NCBI GenBank assembly: GCA_003956705.1
Contig: QZCP01000235.1
Location: forward strand, 62,001-126,000
Direction of reading: 5' to 3'
DNA length: 64,000 nt
Origin: Brevipalpus yothersi
Lineage: Eukaryota; Arthropoda; Arachnida; Trombidiformes; Tenuipalpidae
The notes under the pieces are model-generated. The model worked only from the letters and a program-made list of their open reading frames with translations, did not search any database and was not told the DNA's origin. How positions within the stretch are numbered: the stretch's first letter is position 1; the number at the start of each line of letters is the position of its first letter. Shown here in pieces: positions 1 through 11,383 of this stretch. A program made the translations under genes and the position numbers.

Positions 1-343
1 CAGCCAATGTCCAATCTTGGAGAGCCCCTGCACTAAACGATTCTTCATGATCTTGTAGGAATTGTTCTTCTAACATTTTCTCACTCGAGTCATCTTGATC
101 AGAAGAGTCAACTGAATCTTGATCATTTTCATTATCAAAATCGTCAATGAGGCAGAGTTCTTCAACAGAAGTACCTCCACCTTTGGACTTTATATATAGA
201 ATATCATAAATTTTCAGAGCAACTACTTCATCTTCAGCATTGGGTGGAACCAACGGTGGTAGCCTCTTCTTGTTCAGCTGTTGAATGAGCAAATTGAGGA
301 CATTTTTGGATGGGGAAACATGCTCGGATTGATGGAATCTCGA
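1..343 (-). CDS. Partial acidic ORF, unidentified, continues past left edge
   Basis: Read on the minus strand, one frame stays open from just after a TAA at 346-344 to the window edge (about 114 codons). No ATG occurs near its beginning, so this is at best an internal exon. The encoded piece is hydrophilic: a basic, proline-containing stretch (NKKRLPPLVPP), then VVALKIYDILYIKSKGGG, then a strongly acidic run rich in D, E and S (DDFDNENDQDSVDSSDQDDS) and a motif ending ALQDWTLA. Acidic linkers of this kind are common in transposon-derived and nuclear proteins, but I do not recognise the family. No convincing splice acceptor was found at the right end. A remnant of a mobile element is an equally good explanation. 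Confidence 0.35.
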
Positions 344-506
344 TTATCCCTGTTGTTGGAAAGAACGTTGTAGATCAGAATTTTAGTAGGAATTTTTCAT
401 TATGCTAATCATGGAGATGAGGTGAGGATTTTCTGTCTGACCCGAGATAAAGCATGGAAGGGTCGAAATTTTCAAAAATATTGATGCGGAGAGAAGAATA
501 GAAGGA

Positions 507-510
<4 letters not shown>

Positions 511-558
<48 letters not shown>
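511..558. repeat. (GA)24 microsatellite
   Basis: Uninterrupted GA dinucleotides over 48 bp, followed by further GA-rich sequence to about 720. Confidence 0.95.
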
Positions 559-560
<2 letters not shown>

Positions 561-1049
561 TGCCAGTGCCTCGTGTTTGATGACTTTTTTTGAGTTGTTG
601 ATAATCTTGAAGATTTTAGATTTCCAAAAGTGATCATTGAAAGTTTCATGAGCAAAATATACCATGGAAAGGAGTTGACTGAGAGAGAGGTAGAGGTAAA
701 GAGAGAGAAAGAGAAAGAGAGATAGAAGAAGGAGAATTATCCAGCTATTGGTTTGACCATTCAAGTTAATAATCTGTTTGAGAGAAAGGAGATATTTGGA
801 ATGGGAGATCAAAACCAGAAACAGTACTCCGATTATCTCAAACGATTGAAGAAGAGAGAAAGAGTATGTTGAAAGATCTGAATGAGCAAGCTGAGGGTGG
901 GTGATGGATGATTCCAATTCATACCATAATAATAATGAGATGAAGATACCGCTGACAATATTCAGTCTCCCATGATCAGGTTTTTAATTCATTCCACACT
1001 CTCACCATGAATTGGATATTCATGGGATATGAATCGTCGAATTTGGCTC

Positions 1050-1051
<2 letters not shown>

Positions 1052-1107
<56 letters not shown>
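1052..1107. repeat. (AG)28 microsatellite
   Basis: Uninterrupted AG dinucleotides over 56 bp. Confidence 0.95.
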
Positions 1108-1111
<4 letters not shown>

Positions 1112-3069
1112 ATAAGGTTGGAGTAAAGCGAACCCTGTCAACTTGAAATTGTCAAGAATGTTGATAATTAAGATCAGACAGAAACACATTTTCAGGGGTA
1201 TCGACAACCATCATCATCTAAATATTCAAGCATCCCATTGATATTGAAATTCCAAAGTCAAAATTGGGTCATATGCGATAGTTTATAATTCTCTCTCTCT
1301 CTCTCCTAGTATGAGTGGCTCTTGAAGCCTTGTTAGCCTAAGATAATGATGTCACTTCTGAGTTATTGTTGCCACTTCCGTTCTCCTTGTGTACACACAC
1401 AAAGTATGCTAGACACAGCACGCAGTTCTATTGGATAATAACTATCGACAGGTTTCTCCATTTGAACTAATGCAATTTGATTCCCGAGCAATGATAGCTA
1501 AATTTTGTTATTCATTCACATTCGAATCAGGTTTACCATTTGGGTATGTGAGAGATGGGAAAAGCAATCATAAACGAGTATGAGTGTATACACCATGGAA
1601 AAAGGGTAAGCATGAGAAACAAAGAAGGGAAAAATGAGCAAGAGATGAAAACGGAATGAGATGGAATAGTTTCCATCACCTCTTTGTGCTAACTTCTTTG
1701 GATATTGGCTCAGATATAATCGATTGCTGGCCATCAAGAAGAAAATGAGGAACCTGGTGGCTCATGTATTCTTCTGTATTTTCTATCTATCTCTCTCTCT
1801 TTCTCTCCATGCTTTCTTGCCAACATTCGAAGCCTCAGCATATTCTTCATCAAGTTCATCTCTTGTTCAACTTTTATCCCACTTCTTAATCATTCCGCTT
1901 CACTTTCTTGGCATTGTTCTTCCATTGCATATACTGGGATGGGATGTTTATTCTCAATCAAGGTAGAATATGTTGATGATCAATGTGAAATTCTTAAGTC
2001 ATGTCATGAGCTATCATCCATATTACCATGGATATGAAAGTGATCAAGAGCAAGAGTTAGGGAGAATCTTCGTTGAATATTCGGAGGTAAAATATCTATC
2101 AAATCAAATCAATTAATGTATAGAATAATAACCTGTTTCGTTCATAATTTGATGGAAAACGACTATTGATAAATCAGAACGAGACAAAGAGTGTACAAAT
2201 CATGATGGAGAGAGAAGAAGAAACTGAGGCTTAAAAATCTGAGCAGGAGGAGAAGGTTACTTCATGAGGAACTTACTTTTTGAGCACAAGAAAACTCCGA
2301 TCAATATTTTTATCCTCGAAGGGAGTGAGAAAGAGTTGGTTGTTGGATTGATCACTCAACAGTCCAGGTAAGCAGTTGGAACATACACTATAGTGATACA
2401 GCTCAATTCCCTATGAGTGGAAGCTGCTACAGGCAATCGATAGAGGATCAAATCGGCGATGAAAAGCTCAAAAAAACTTGAATATATCAACAATCATATA
2501 TCAGCGAAGAACAAAGAGGTGCAAATTACGGTAGAGTTAAAGAATGTAGCAATCCACTGGCTGACACAGTTGTGACTGGGAAATGGAGAAGCTATACTCA
2601 GACTCAAATTATATCAAAAACAAATCATGATAAGAACTAGCAAAAATCGATTTCAGATAAGAGCTCATTGAAATTCACAATTAGAATGACTTGAAAATTG
2701 AGCTATCTCAGCTCTCGAGCAAGTACTATGTCCATTCGCCAATATTTATCATACATTTTTCAAGGGCCTTCCAATTGATCATAACCAGGGGAAACTTGAT
2801 TTTTGATCTCCATACTCGTTTTGAGCTTTATTCAGCTAATCTCTCTAGTTCGGGATGAATAAACTGTCAGTTTGCTAAGTTGAAAATTATAGAATCCTAT
2901 CGATTGATACTTTGCCAGCTATCATCACAAGTGTTTGTCCATCGATAATTCAACCCTCAGCTGCAGAAAAATTGTTAGAAGATATTAATGTTTTTCTGGC
3001 CTTTAAGCCCACTTCAAACTCCGAAATTTGATCTATCGTATCCTCGCTAAATGTAACCATGCAGATGAA

Positions 3070-5304
3070 TTAAGCCAGTGGAGTGATGACCATGTCTATC
3101 AGACAAACAACAAGTCGTCTGAAAAGTGCTAAGGTATCTGGGATCCGGCCCTTGTGAATTTCGATGATTTGTTCTTCTTCTTGATCAATTATCAACTCTT
3201 TCTCTTGATCATCTGCATGCTGAACCTTGTAGAGACCTCTATGCTCCATAACAATGTAGTGAATGTGTTTGCAAAGATTTCCTTTGATACAATAGTCGAA
3301 ACAGTCACACTTTGCTTGCTTGATGCAGATATCACAACGTTCACATCTGAGCAAACATTCACATTCGATGTCCGAGAAAACAACAGTGTACATGTTCGTA
3401 CCATCATCAGATTGCGAGAGGACAAACCATTCATCTGGAATCTTGTCTGATCGAGAAACGATGAATTGCGATTCCAGAGCTCGATCATGCCAACGTCGGA
3501 GTGTGCTCAGTTTTGGTGGTATGAATCCTTGCTCTTTCCGAATCATCCCCTGGTACTGGTAATAGTCCATAGCTCGGGTCAAGTGGTGCAAAGATTCATC
3601 CAGCCTCCGAACTTTTTTGCCCACCATGGAAATATGCTTGAGTATTCTAGAATTATGAAACAGAAAATGGTTCAGAAGTTCCCCCACATTCCTCCACCTA
3701 CTTACCTATGAAATGTTTCGAGAAGCATGTTAGTATTTATATTGAGATTTCATCGATAGCAAAGAGCACACTGCTTTCTCCGTTCCCAGTAATGAGGAAG
3801 GAGATGATCCATAAAATGTTCAGTTCCTGGTTCTCCATATTTGGTTATGAAAAGTTGGCCATGTTTCTCGAACTCTTCCACTCTGATCATGTTATGGATT
3901 AAATGAAGATTCGCCGCTACTTTTTTCTGAGAGGGGCATCGAGAATCTTTTTCTTGAGATTTAAGTTTCAGTTCTTCAAGACATGCCATGTACAGAGCAA
4001 CTTGTTCTGAGGTGGGCCAAAAATCTCCCTCAATGCATTGTGGGATGTGAAACAATCATCAGTCATGAAAACTTTTGGTGTTACCACATTGCAGCTATTT
4101 CTCAGCGCCTGGACAACTTTAAGAAAACTTCATGATTCACCTTTGATGAATAACAAAAAGCCACTGGAAAACCATTTATGTGAGAAAAAGATCATGCATT
4201 ATATTCTTTATTCTATATGGAAGCTCACTTGTTTCCATCAACAACCATGACAGTTGTCAGCTGAAAACCATAATCATTTATTCCATGGGTTGAGTCCATA
4301 GCAATTACATCATCACCCAACCTATCAAGCATGTATCCCCGAGCTCGATTGGAAATTCTGAGAATGAGACGACGATCCTCTTGCTCATTCTGAACCTGAT
4401 GTATGATTATCGGGTCAAGTCAGAAGAGTGCATTTCTTCTATCCATGATTCGACACTGATCAGATCATTCTTATACCGAACAATGTTGCTATCGAGCTTG
4501 TAGCTGTGAGTAATATTTATCAAGTCTTTGTTCTGGATTCTGTGTACTCCTTTGTTGTTCATCTCTGTCCAGGTGTCTCGGATCCTTTCCAAAATCCTAT
4601 CTTCGCTCACACCACCAGCAATATGCTGAGCTATCTCAGTTCGATCATGCTGTGGAATGCTGATGTGTTTCATTTCTTTCTGATGCCCAACGTGAGTACA
4701 AAAAAACGTAACAAGTACTTCATCATCTTTTTCATGCACTTTAATCGTCGAAGGATATCTTTTTCCTATCTTCCTTGTGTCTTGCTTTCTTTTTGCTCGA
4801 ACATTACTCCCACTAGGCTTATATTCCCCTGATCTATTGCATTCATGATATCGACGGCCCTCTTCTCTTTTTTTAACGCAAACTGCGCTGTCTCTTCATC
4901 CTCAATTCGTGATTTCCATGCTAAAAAATCAGAAGTAATTCCCCCACATTCCTCCACATCAATAATAAGGGAAAATTTTGGAGTTAGTCGCCTTATACAT
5001 TATGATATTGACCAAACTCGCCTTCTAGAGATGAAAATTCGAGTTGTTCTATAACCATTCTATTTCCATGTTCATTGGTGAGATGTTCGCAGTACTTTTC
5101 AATGTTTGTAACAATAACATCACATAAACAACATGAACTTCCTCTCTTTTGACGGTTGTGCATGATATTCTCATGCTTTCTGAGGTTCCTTTTCTCAGTA
5201 TATACTTTCTCACATTGTTCATACTTGAAAAAACTGGCTTGCAGGCCGCTCGATAAACTAAAACTCATTTTGAATGTACAAGTGCATGCTGGTATGGGAA
5301 TCAA
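3070..5304 (-). mobile_element. Decayed MULE-type DNA transposon, C2H2 + MULE transposase + SWIM
   Basis: On the minus strand a transposase of the Mutator-like (MULE) group can be followed in order through several frames. A C2H2 zinc-finger region lies at about 5304-5000 (YEQCEKVYTEKRNLRKHE, then CCLCDV...H...H). A WK.RIE box is near 4910. At 4739-4410 there is an N-terminal domain with THVGHQKEM, IPQHDRTEIAQHIAGGV and SVESWIEEM. The catalytic core, with MDSTHGINDYGFQLTTVMV, lies at about 4300-4235. It is followed by VFMTDDCFTSHNAL and NKLLCTWHV. Last comes a SWIM zinc finger (CDCFDY...CKH) at about 3290-3240. Frames change at least four times (near 4790, 4410, 4120 and 3990) and stops interrupt the frame near 3715, so the gene is dead. 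A GT-AG bounded AT-rich segment (4228-4164) inside the core looks like an intron. The domain order and motif spelling match elements known from spiders and insects. Terminal inverted repeats were not identified. Confidence 0.82.
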
Positions 5305-5358
5305 CTCTTGCCCCGCATTTCTATTGGAGCCATTGGCTGGTTAGACTTTCATTACTCT

Positions 5359-5434
5359 AGGTACCCGGGTAGTCGATACTCGTCCCAGTTACCGGTATAT
5401 GGGGTATTGGGTAGAATGATTTACCCGGGTACCT
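5359..5434. repeat. Perfect 13-bp inverted repeat in a GC-rich patch
   Basis: AGGTACCCGGGTA at 5359-5371 is repeated as its reverse complement at 5422-5434. Each arm also contains the palindrome GTACCCGGGTAC (in full or nearly so). The patch up to about 5460 is much richer in GC than its surroundings. It sits just upstream of the 5' end of the MULE reading frame. It could be a subterminal part of a DNA transposon (that element or another). Confidence 0.6.
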
Positions 5435-5894
5435 GGTATAGCCCCGTGGTGGGGCGCAGCTCTAGATAATAGACAGATCGAAGGGGAATGAAGTCAAGTT
5501 GCTTAACAATTTTTGAAGAGTCAACTTCTAATTGCGACGGCTTCTTCTATCCAGTAACAAATCCTGTTACATTTTGGCGTCAAAGCACAGGAATAGGTCA
5601 ATCTGGTGTAGTGATCTGTGAATCTGATTATGTGCAATACTGAAGTGAATAAAGATTGAATACAGTTTCATCAGAGAACATATGAAAGATTACATAGGTA
5701 GTTCAGTTCAGGATACTCTTACATTATCTCCTAGCCTACTCAGATATCCTCGAACTTGCCCTCTGAATTTTATCATCATCCATCAGCCCTGTGCACTGGC
5801 CTCGAATTATCTTCCGAAAAAGAGCCTAAAGTTCATGAATCATCCTCTGCCATCAAAGTCCTCAAGTTTCAACAAATTAATTGATAAGTAGCGA

Positions 5895-7013
5895 TCATGT
5901 TACTTTGTTGTACTCTGTGTTTTCCAAGTTTTCACAACGATATTGTCCTCTTGGATCTTCATGCTTCATGATCGATCTGATCCAGTTGCTATAGTAGTTA
6001 GCATTTTGGAGAAACCCATAACCTCTGAATGAAAAAATCCAAATATGAGGATAACTCAATTATATATAAGTCCAAAAACACTCTAATTCTACATACAAAC
6101 ATGTCATGTTCTTGTCAAATTTTTCCATTGTGACACCCCAAGAGATAATACCAACCAGTTCATCTTTTCCAGTCTCAAGATTCCTGACAACAGCAGGACC
6201 TCCTGAGTCTCCATAGCAGGTTCCACGATCTTTGGAGTAGATAGCAATCTGTTGTAGAGGTCTATAAGGTGCAATATCTTTCAGATCTACGATTCTACGA
6301 CTGACAGTGGTGGTTTTCCTCAATTCATCAGATCCCTCTGGACTGTTCATACGATATTGACCCCAACCAGCTACTTTAATTTCATAAGGCTCATCAAAAT
6401 TCAAAGATTCAGGAATAATAGCAATTTTCTCGAAATTTTTGTGATACGCAACTCCAAATATCGAATCTCTCAATTTTATCAGAGCAACATCGTTATCGCT
6501 AGAGTAAATTGGATGATCACTCGAAGGGGGATAACAGAAAGCCTTATTAACTATATAATAAGGTCTGCCCCAGTGTCGACGAAGATCATTGTCATACTTA
6601 GGATACACGAGAAGAGTGCTCATCTGAGTGAAATTGAAATACAAGCTTACGTTCGACTTATGAACATTCAATATATTGTGGCGAACTGTGAGAATCCATT
6701 TATCATCCAGTATCACACCGGCTCCTATAGGTCTAGATTTGTACTGCCCCTGCTGAGTACCCACCTCTCGGAGTACAACTATGTATTTGAACTCATCAGG
6801 TCCAGCTAAATCACCATTCATGATGGGGGATGATTTTGGGAGAGTATTTTTTGGTTCTTTATTCGGTATCGTTATTGTTCCGCTCATGATAGGAGGCTCC
6901 TTAGCTAGATAATATCGAAGTGATGTCCTATTCCTCGGAGACAGATTGGCAAATATTGTGACAGAAAAGAAACTCAAAAAAATAGAAACAATTTCTTCAC
7001 AGAAAAATATCAT
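5895..7013 (-). CDS. Secreted chymotrypsin-fold serine protease, 2 exons (cluster member 1)
   Basis: Exons 7013-6097 and 6024-5895 (minus) join in phase 2 across a 72-bp intron (donor GTATGT, acceptor TTCAG) to give about 348 residues. A hydrophobic signal peptide (residues about 1-22) is followed by a 40-50 residue linker containing PPIMSG and then PIMNGD, as if the start of the mature chain had been duplicated. The catalytic His is in TVRH, the Asp in DNDVALIKL and the Ser in GDSGGP. The usual Cys after the catalytic His is missing (TVRHN instead of TAAHC). The S1-determining residue six before Ser is Gly, so trypsin specificity is not expected. The last exon gives the C-terminal helix (YYSNWIRSIM) and a Cys-containing tail (YRCENLENTEY). 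Unlike its paralogues it has no intron after the signal peptide. The substrate is unknown; the protein is probably secreted. Confidence 0.85.
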
Positions 7014-7363
7014 TTCTTGAGTTAGATAGAAGTTTCAATTTGGAGCAAGCCGTGATGTTGCCCTATTGCTCATGGCTTTTTCAGAAATTCAATATTGATA
7101 CAGGAGCTTTCTCATGCCTTTGAATTGAATCAGATTACGATGAAAAAAAGGTTTCTACGGCATGGCAAAGTAAAGCAAGTTTTCTGTTCGAAAAATTTTC
7201 ACCTATCTATCTAGGATAAGAATGGATCTATGAGAACTTTAAAATTCTCTTGACATGAATTTGAAATTTTGATAAACGAAATCCATGAACCAAATGGTAA
7301 GAAAATTTTAATCCACTGTGACCTATTACCTTGTTTATAGCTTCAAAGGTTGAGAATTAATTA

Positions 7364-7960
7364 CCGAGCTTGCTCGACTATACTCTAGCTAAGTTAATCT
7401 GCTGCAAACATAGTCTGGAATCTCAGTTCTCATTGTATTGTTTATCCATTCATGATATGTGCCAACAACTTGTAAGACTCTCACATTCCTGAGAATGGAT
7501 AGAAATGAAAATTGCCCCCATTCTCCTTCTGAAAATCTTTTCTCACTCGCAGCTCTCAATACCATAAGATATTACCCTAGCTAGTGGCTCATCAGGTCCA
7601 TAAAAAAACAAAAAACAGGTTCAACCGAATCACTGTTTCCAATACCTATCTATCACCCGGAAATACATATCTGCTGATAAAGTCTGAATGCGGGAAATCT
7701 TTGATATTGATGGAAAGGTCTGCTGTGAGTGTAAGCTTTTCTTCATCAAAATGGGTCAAGATGTATCAAAGAGCAGATCATTCATATGGATAGGTGTTGT
7801 GTTGCACGGAATGTTTGTAATTAGAGAAATGATTGCTTTGACTTTATTAGAGCAATATCATTATCATTGTCTTTTTCATGGACCTGCCTGTTGTTTCGGA
7901 GTCTAATATAAAATGTTTGATCTGCATCATAATTAGGTTATCCTCACGAAAGGTGAAAAT
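7364..7960 (-). pseudogene. Serine protease pseudogene (3' half), related to the 8855-9909 gene
   Basis: Minus-strand sequence aligns by eye with exons 2 and 3 of the neighbouring 8855-9909 gene. DNDIALIK is still readable near 7850. The active-site GDSGGP has become SDSVEP near 7600. VISYGIESCE followed by a donor-like GTGAGA lies near 7540. An exon-3 copy (YHEWINNTMRTEIPDYVCSRL) follows an acceptor-like CTCAG at 7493-7489. Frameshifts and stops separate these pieces, and the N-terminal half is missing. This is a dead duplicate on the same strand as genes 1 and 2 of the cluster. Confidence 0.8.
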
Positions 7961-8518
7961 AATCATCATATCTTGGAGCCACAAATAGCCAACGATGAAG
8001 GGAAAGCTACAACCAAAACTGAATTCGCTTCAATAATTTTTATCAAGTTATCAACAATTTAGCTAATAGGTTGAGTTTGAATTCAATTCTCATCCTTAGG
8101 CGCTAGTTTTCAGCTTTCTATTCTTACTAATGGAGAATTTTGACAATAAATTTTTGTTGGAGATTTTTCAGTCTTTTTCAAATTCAAGCTCTTCTGGAAT
8201 TGACTACTATTAACAACAGAGAAGTGAACAATCAAGGGAGCTTCGATGGAGAATTCAAACCAAGCTAGTGTTTTGAAGAAGTCCAGGTTTTCAAGAAAAA
8301 TAATCATTAACTATATCTTCAATTTATCAAAATTGATTCAATTTGACAGTTATCACTCTCACTCAATTGTGTATACATATCTTGGCTAATGAAAGTATGT
8401 ACCAGGTACAATTTCAATGAGAGTTGATCGCAAAGTTTTTTTCCATAAGTTCCATGTGAATCGAATTGCTCATTTTCTCAACAGAAACCTGAAAAATAGC
8501 TTCCTAAAGTCATTTATG

Positions 8519-8586
8519 ATCATGGAAGGTTATCTAGCTGAGCCTAGCAAGTTCGAATTCATTGTTCTTGAAATCATTATTAGCTG
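8519..8586 (+). pseudogene. Short serine protease relic (mature N-terminus)
   Basis: The plus strand reads IMEGYLAEPSKFEFIVLEI and then stops. This corresponds to the start of the mature chain in the cluster (IIDG....ENEFKYIVAIR). The bases just before it (CCTAAA...) also resemble those before the relic at 10320. It lies on the opposite strand to its immediate neighbours. Confidence 0.6.
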
Positions 8587-8854
8587 ATATAAAATCTTTT
8601 TCACCATTTTTCACATGATCAAATAACGAGAGGTGAGATTTCCTCCATCTGTAGAAAAAAGAATTGAGATCTCCATTGTTAGGATATTCCTACATACACT
8701 CACGCCACATTTATGGCAGAGCAAAAAATTTTCTTTCATTTTCAGTAAGTCCAGTTTTATCAGCTAGTCACTTTCCGAAGAAATTATAAAGATTCATCCT
8801 ACTTGTGAATGTATTTGCCATTGTTTCCTTGAGTTTCGAAGATTCAGAAGTTCA

Positions 8855-9909
8855 TCATCTTACTCGATTGTACTCTGTATACTCTAATCTACTACAAATA
8901 TAATCCGAATTTTCAGTTCTCATTGTGTTGGTTATCCAATCGTAATAAGAGCCAACATCCATCATAACTCCAAAGCTCCTGAGAATGCAAAGAGAGGGAA
9001 TAACTCTGCTCAACAAATCAAGACATCTTTACATACTCGCAGTTTGGAGATCCGTATGATATAACACCAGCTAGTAGCTCATCGGCTCCAAAAAAATCTT
9101 TCCACAAACCAGGTCCTCCTGAATCACCTTTGCAAATGCCCTGACCATTCCTGGAGATACAAATCTGTTGATAGGGCCTGAACCCTCGAATTGTTTTACA
9201 TTGACTGAGAGGTTTACTGTTGACGGTGGCCTTTCTTAACCAAATTGAAGGCTCATCAAAATTACGATCAAATTTTCCCCATCCAGCTACTCTCCATTGA
9301 TGAACTCTGGATGTATCAAATTGTATATCATTCATGTGAATAGATCTTATGTTGTAAGGATTGTTTTCAATTGGAATTGGTTGTTTTAACTTTATCAGAG
9401 CAATATCATTATCATGTCTGAAAATTGGTCTATCGTTTGAGAATCCAGGACAAAATGTTTGCTCCACCTCATAAATGGGCTTGTGTCTCAGATCAAGAAG
9501 AGTGTTATTATATTTTGGCACCACTAAAAGTGGACGATGGTAAGAAATGTTGAAGTAATCAGATTCAGTGTGTTTCCATATCTTTAGCACTACATGACGT
9601 GCAGTGAGTATCCATCTATCACTGATAATTGATCCAGCTCCAAAATGAAGCATAGGAGCTCTTTTATCTCTTATAGACACAATGAATTTGAATTCATCAG
9701 GCTCAGCATAATCACCGTTATAGATAGGAGCTGGTTTGGGAGTGGGTTTTCTCATATCTATTGGGAATATTATGGAAACTAGATAAGTTAGACGAATAAT
9801 TCACTCACAACGAAGTAGCTTTCTCTAGAGAAAAATGTTTCTACCTACATAGAGCTACTACTAAATCAAATGATGAAATGAGTAGGATAAGTTTGAAATC
9901 GATTTCCAT
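8855..9909 (-). CDS. Secreted chymotrypsin-fold serine protease, 3 exons (cluster member 2)
   Basis: Exons 9909-9849, 9757-9037 and 8978-8855 (minus) give 301 residues with matching phases (1, then 2). The start is the ATG at 9909, because it supplies a hydrophobic signal peptide (MEIDFKLILLISSFDLVVAL) that splices in phase 1 like the other genes. An ATG at 9755 just inside exon 2 would leave no signal. The mature chain begins near PIYNGDYAEPDEFKF. The catalytic His is in TARHVV, the Asp in DNDIALIKL and the Ser in CKGDSGGP. It is the only member that keeps the pair of Cys expected for the 168-182 disulfide (SQCKT and QQICI), but like the rest it lacks the 42-58 pair. Residue 189 is Gly, which argues against trypsin specificity. 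The last exon gives YYDWITNTM and the tail YICSRLEYTEY. Confidence 0.85.
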
Positions 9910-10319
9910 AATCACAAATTAAGCTTCTTAATCTAACCTTCTAACAAATCTTCATATTAATATGATTTCTGGAGAAGAATTTCTCAACTTTCCTCCTGAA
10001 TCCAAGTTATGGTGAAATTCAATATTATGAGCAAGCGGTAGAGAGCATTCACGATCATTCCATGTGAAAATTTTTCAGCCAGCAAATGATTTTCGAGGGG
10101 AGAAATTTCTGTGGAGGATAACCAACAAGAATAGGTTTACTTCATGGAATGATACATACATGTATATTAGTGGATTGCAGCCATGCTCGTTCAATTATGT
10201 ATTTGTATTCAGGTTCGTGAAAGTATATGTGTCTTTAATTTTTCCATTTTTTCCCTCAACAGATCTCTATTATTGGGTTAAGATCTTCCATAGGGATGGA
10301 ACTGTCTTCCTCCCAACAG

Positions 10320-10551
10320 AATCTCGTGAGAATGGAGCCTAAAACCATCTCCCATCATAGAAGGTGATCAAGCTGAGCCTGCGAAATTCGAATACATTGT
10401 CTCCATACGAGAGAAAGAAGATAGAGATGATCATATCTGCGAAAGTATTATTTTGAACGAAAAATGGATTCCTCACAGCTCGTCATATTGAACTAATATT
10501 CTCGAGGCAAAAAAACCTGCTTATTCCAATATCACTGATGTTCATGATATA
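10320..10551 (+). pseudogene. Serine protease relic, 5' part, frameshifted
   Basis: The plus strand reads PSPIIEGDQAEPAKFEYIVS and then IILNEKW, matching the mature N-terminus of the cluster proteases. A one-base shift is then needed to read LTARHIELIF around the catalytic His, and a further shift for YSNIT. Homology stops abruptly at about 10551, where mariner-like sequence begins, so the copy may have been truncated by that insertion. No exon 3 was found downstream. Confidence 0.7.
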
Positions 10552-10876
10552 CAAGGTGTTTCAGAGTAATATGACGAATTTCGAATGCTCATATCTCGGG
10601 AACCCTGTTGGGAATTCTGAAAATTTTTGGTATTGTGTAGTTGAAATGTGTATAATTTAGGTGTCATGCGTTCTGAGGAAGTCCGATGAATTTTCAGGAT
10701 AGATAACAGGGTCCAAAATGGAAATTTGAGATATCTCAGCTGGTGGGCGGAATTTGCATAATATAATGACATTTTTGGAATTCTCATAAAAAATTACATC
10801 TAAAATAGTTGGTCCAGAAGCAATGAGAGATAAAGAATTTTTGCTATACCGTTTCCCAACATCGGAAGCTTATTAA

Positions 10877-10997
10877 ATGGTGCTAACACAATCCGGGATG
10901 GTGCTAATATAACTCAGAATGGTGCTAAGATAAATCAGAAGGGTGCTAACATGAATCAAGATGGTGCTAACATGAAGCAGGGTCGTGCTAACATAAA
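10877..10997 (+). repeat. Tandem repeat, about 6 x 21 bp (GGTGCTAACAT...)
   Basis: Six imperfect copies of a unit beginning GGTGCTAA and ending in AATCAGAAT or a variant, inside the mariner-like fragment. Confidence 0.85.
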
Positions 10998-11383
10998 AAT
11001 AAAAATGGTATATTATGGTATATAGATTTTATACCATCAGTATGATAAGAATCCATCATTATAGCCAGCATTTCATTGAATTTTCCCAGAATAATGAAAA
11101 TTTGAGCATTCCAAGTCTCCATAGACTTTACATGAGGTTTTCTTATCCGACCGGTTCTGATGTCAAAAACATTACTTATCCGATGGGTAATTGTTTGGTT
11201 TTCAAGTATATCGATTGATTACAAGTATTGAACAAGCTTTCTTCTTGCGATTTGAGCTATTGGAGTCTTCGTTTCTTCGTTCAATCATTATTTGTTGATC
11301 TATCATTAGTTTCATTCGGTTTCATTGGTCATTTGGGTTTCATTCGGTATCATTGGTGAATCATTGGAATATTTTGATGGAAA

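Larger units (their letters stand above)
344..3069. other. No gene recognised; two GA microsatellites
   Basis: Open frames here are either Ser-Leu repeats read from (GA)n/(CT)n tracts or short chance frames. I see no splice-supported coding sequence. The tracts at 511-558 and 1052-1107 are listed separately. Confidence 0.5.

Noticed and set aside
383..1207. Minus-strand open frames rich in Ser-Leu repeats
   Set aside because: They are translations of (GA)n/(CT)n tracts with no domains or splice support; the same applies to similar frames at about 21080-21360, 50363-50587, 55475-55684, 59207-59470 and 63531-63987.
6357..6809. 150-codon plus-strand frame opposite protease gene 1
   Set aside because: It is the antisense shadow of a well-supported protease exon.
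9018..9036. Continuation of protease 2 exon 2 to a stop at 9018
   Set aside because: A donor GTATGT at 9036-9031 joins in phase to an exon 3 with the conserved C-terminal helix and tail, so the read-through stop is intronic.
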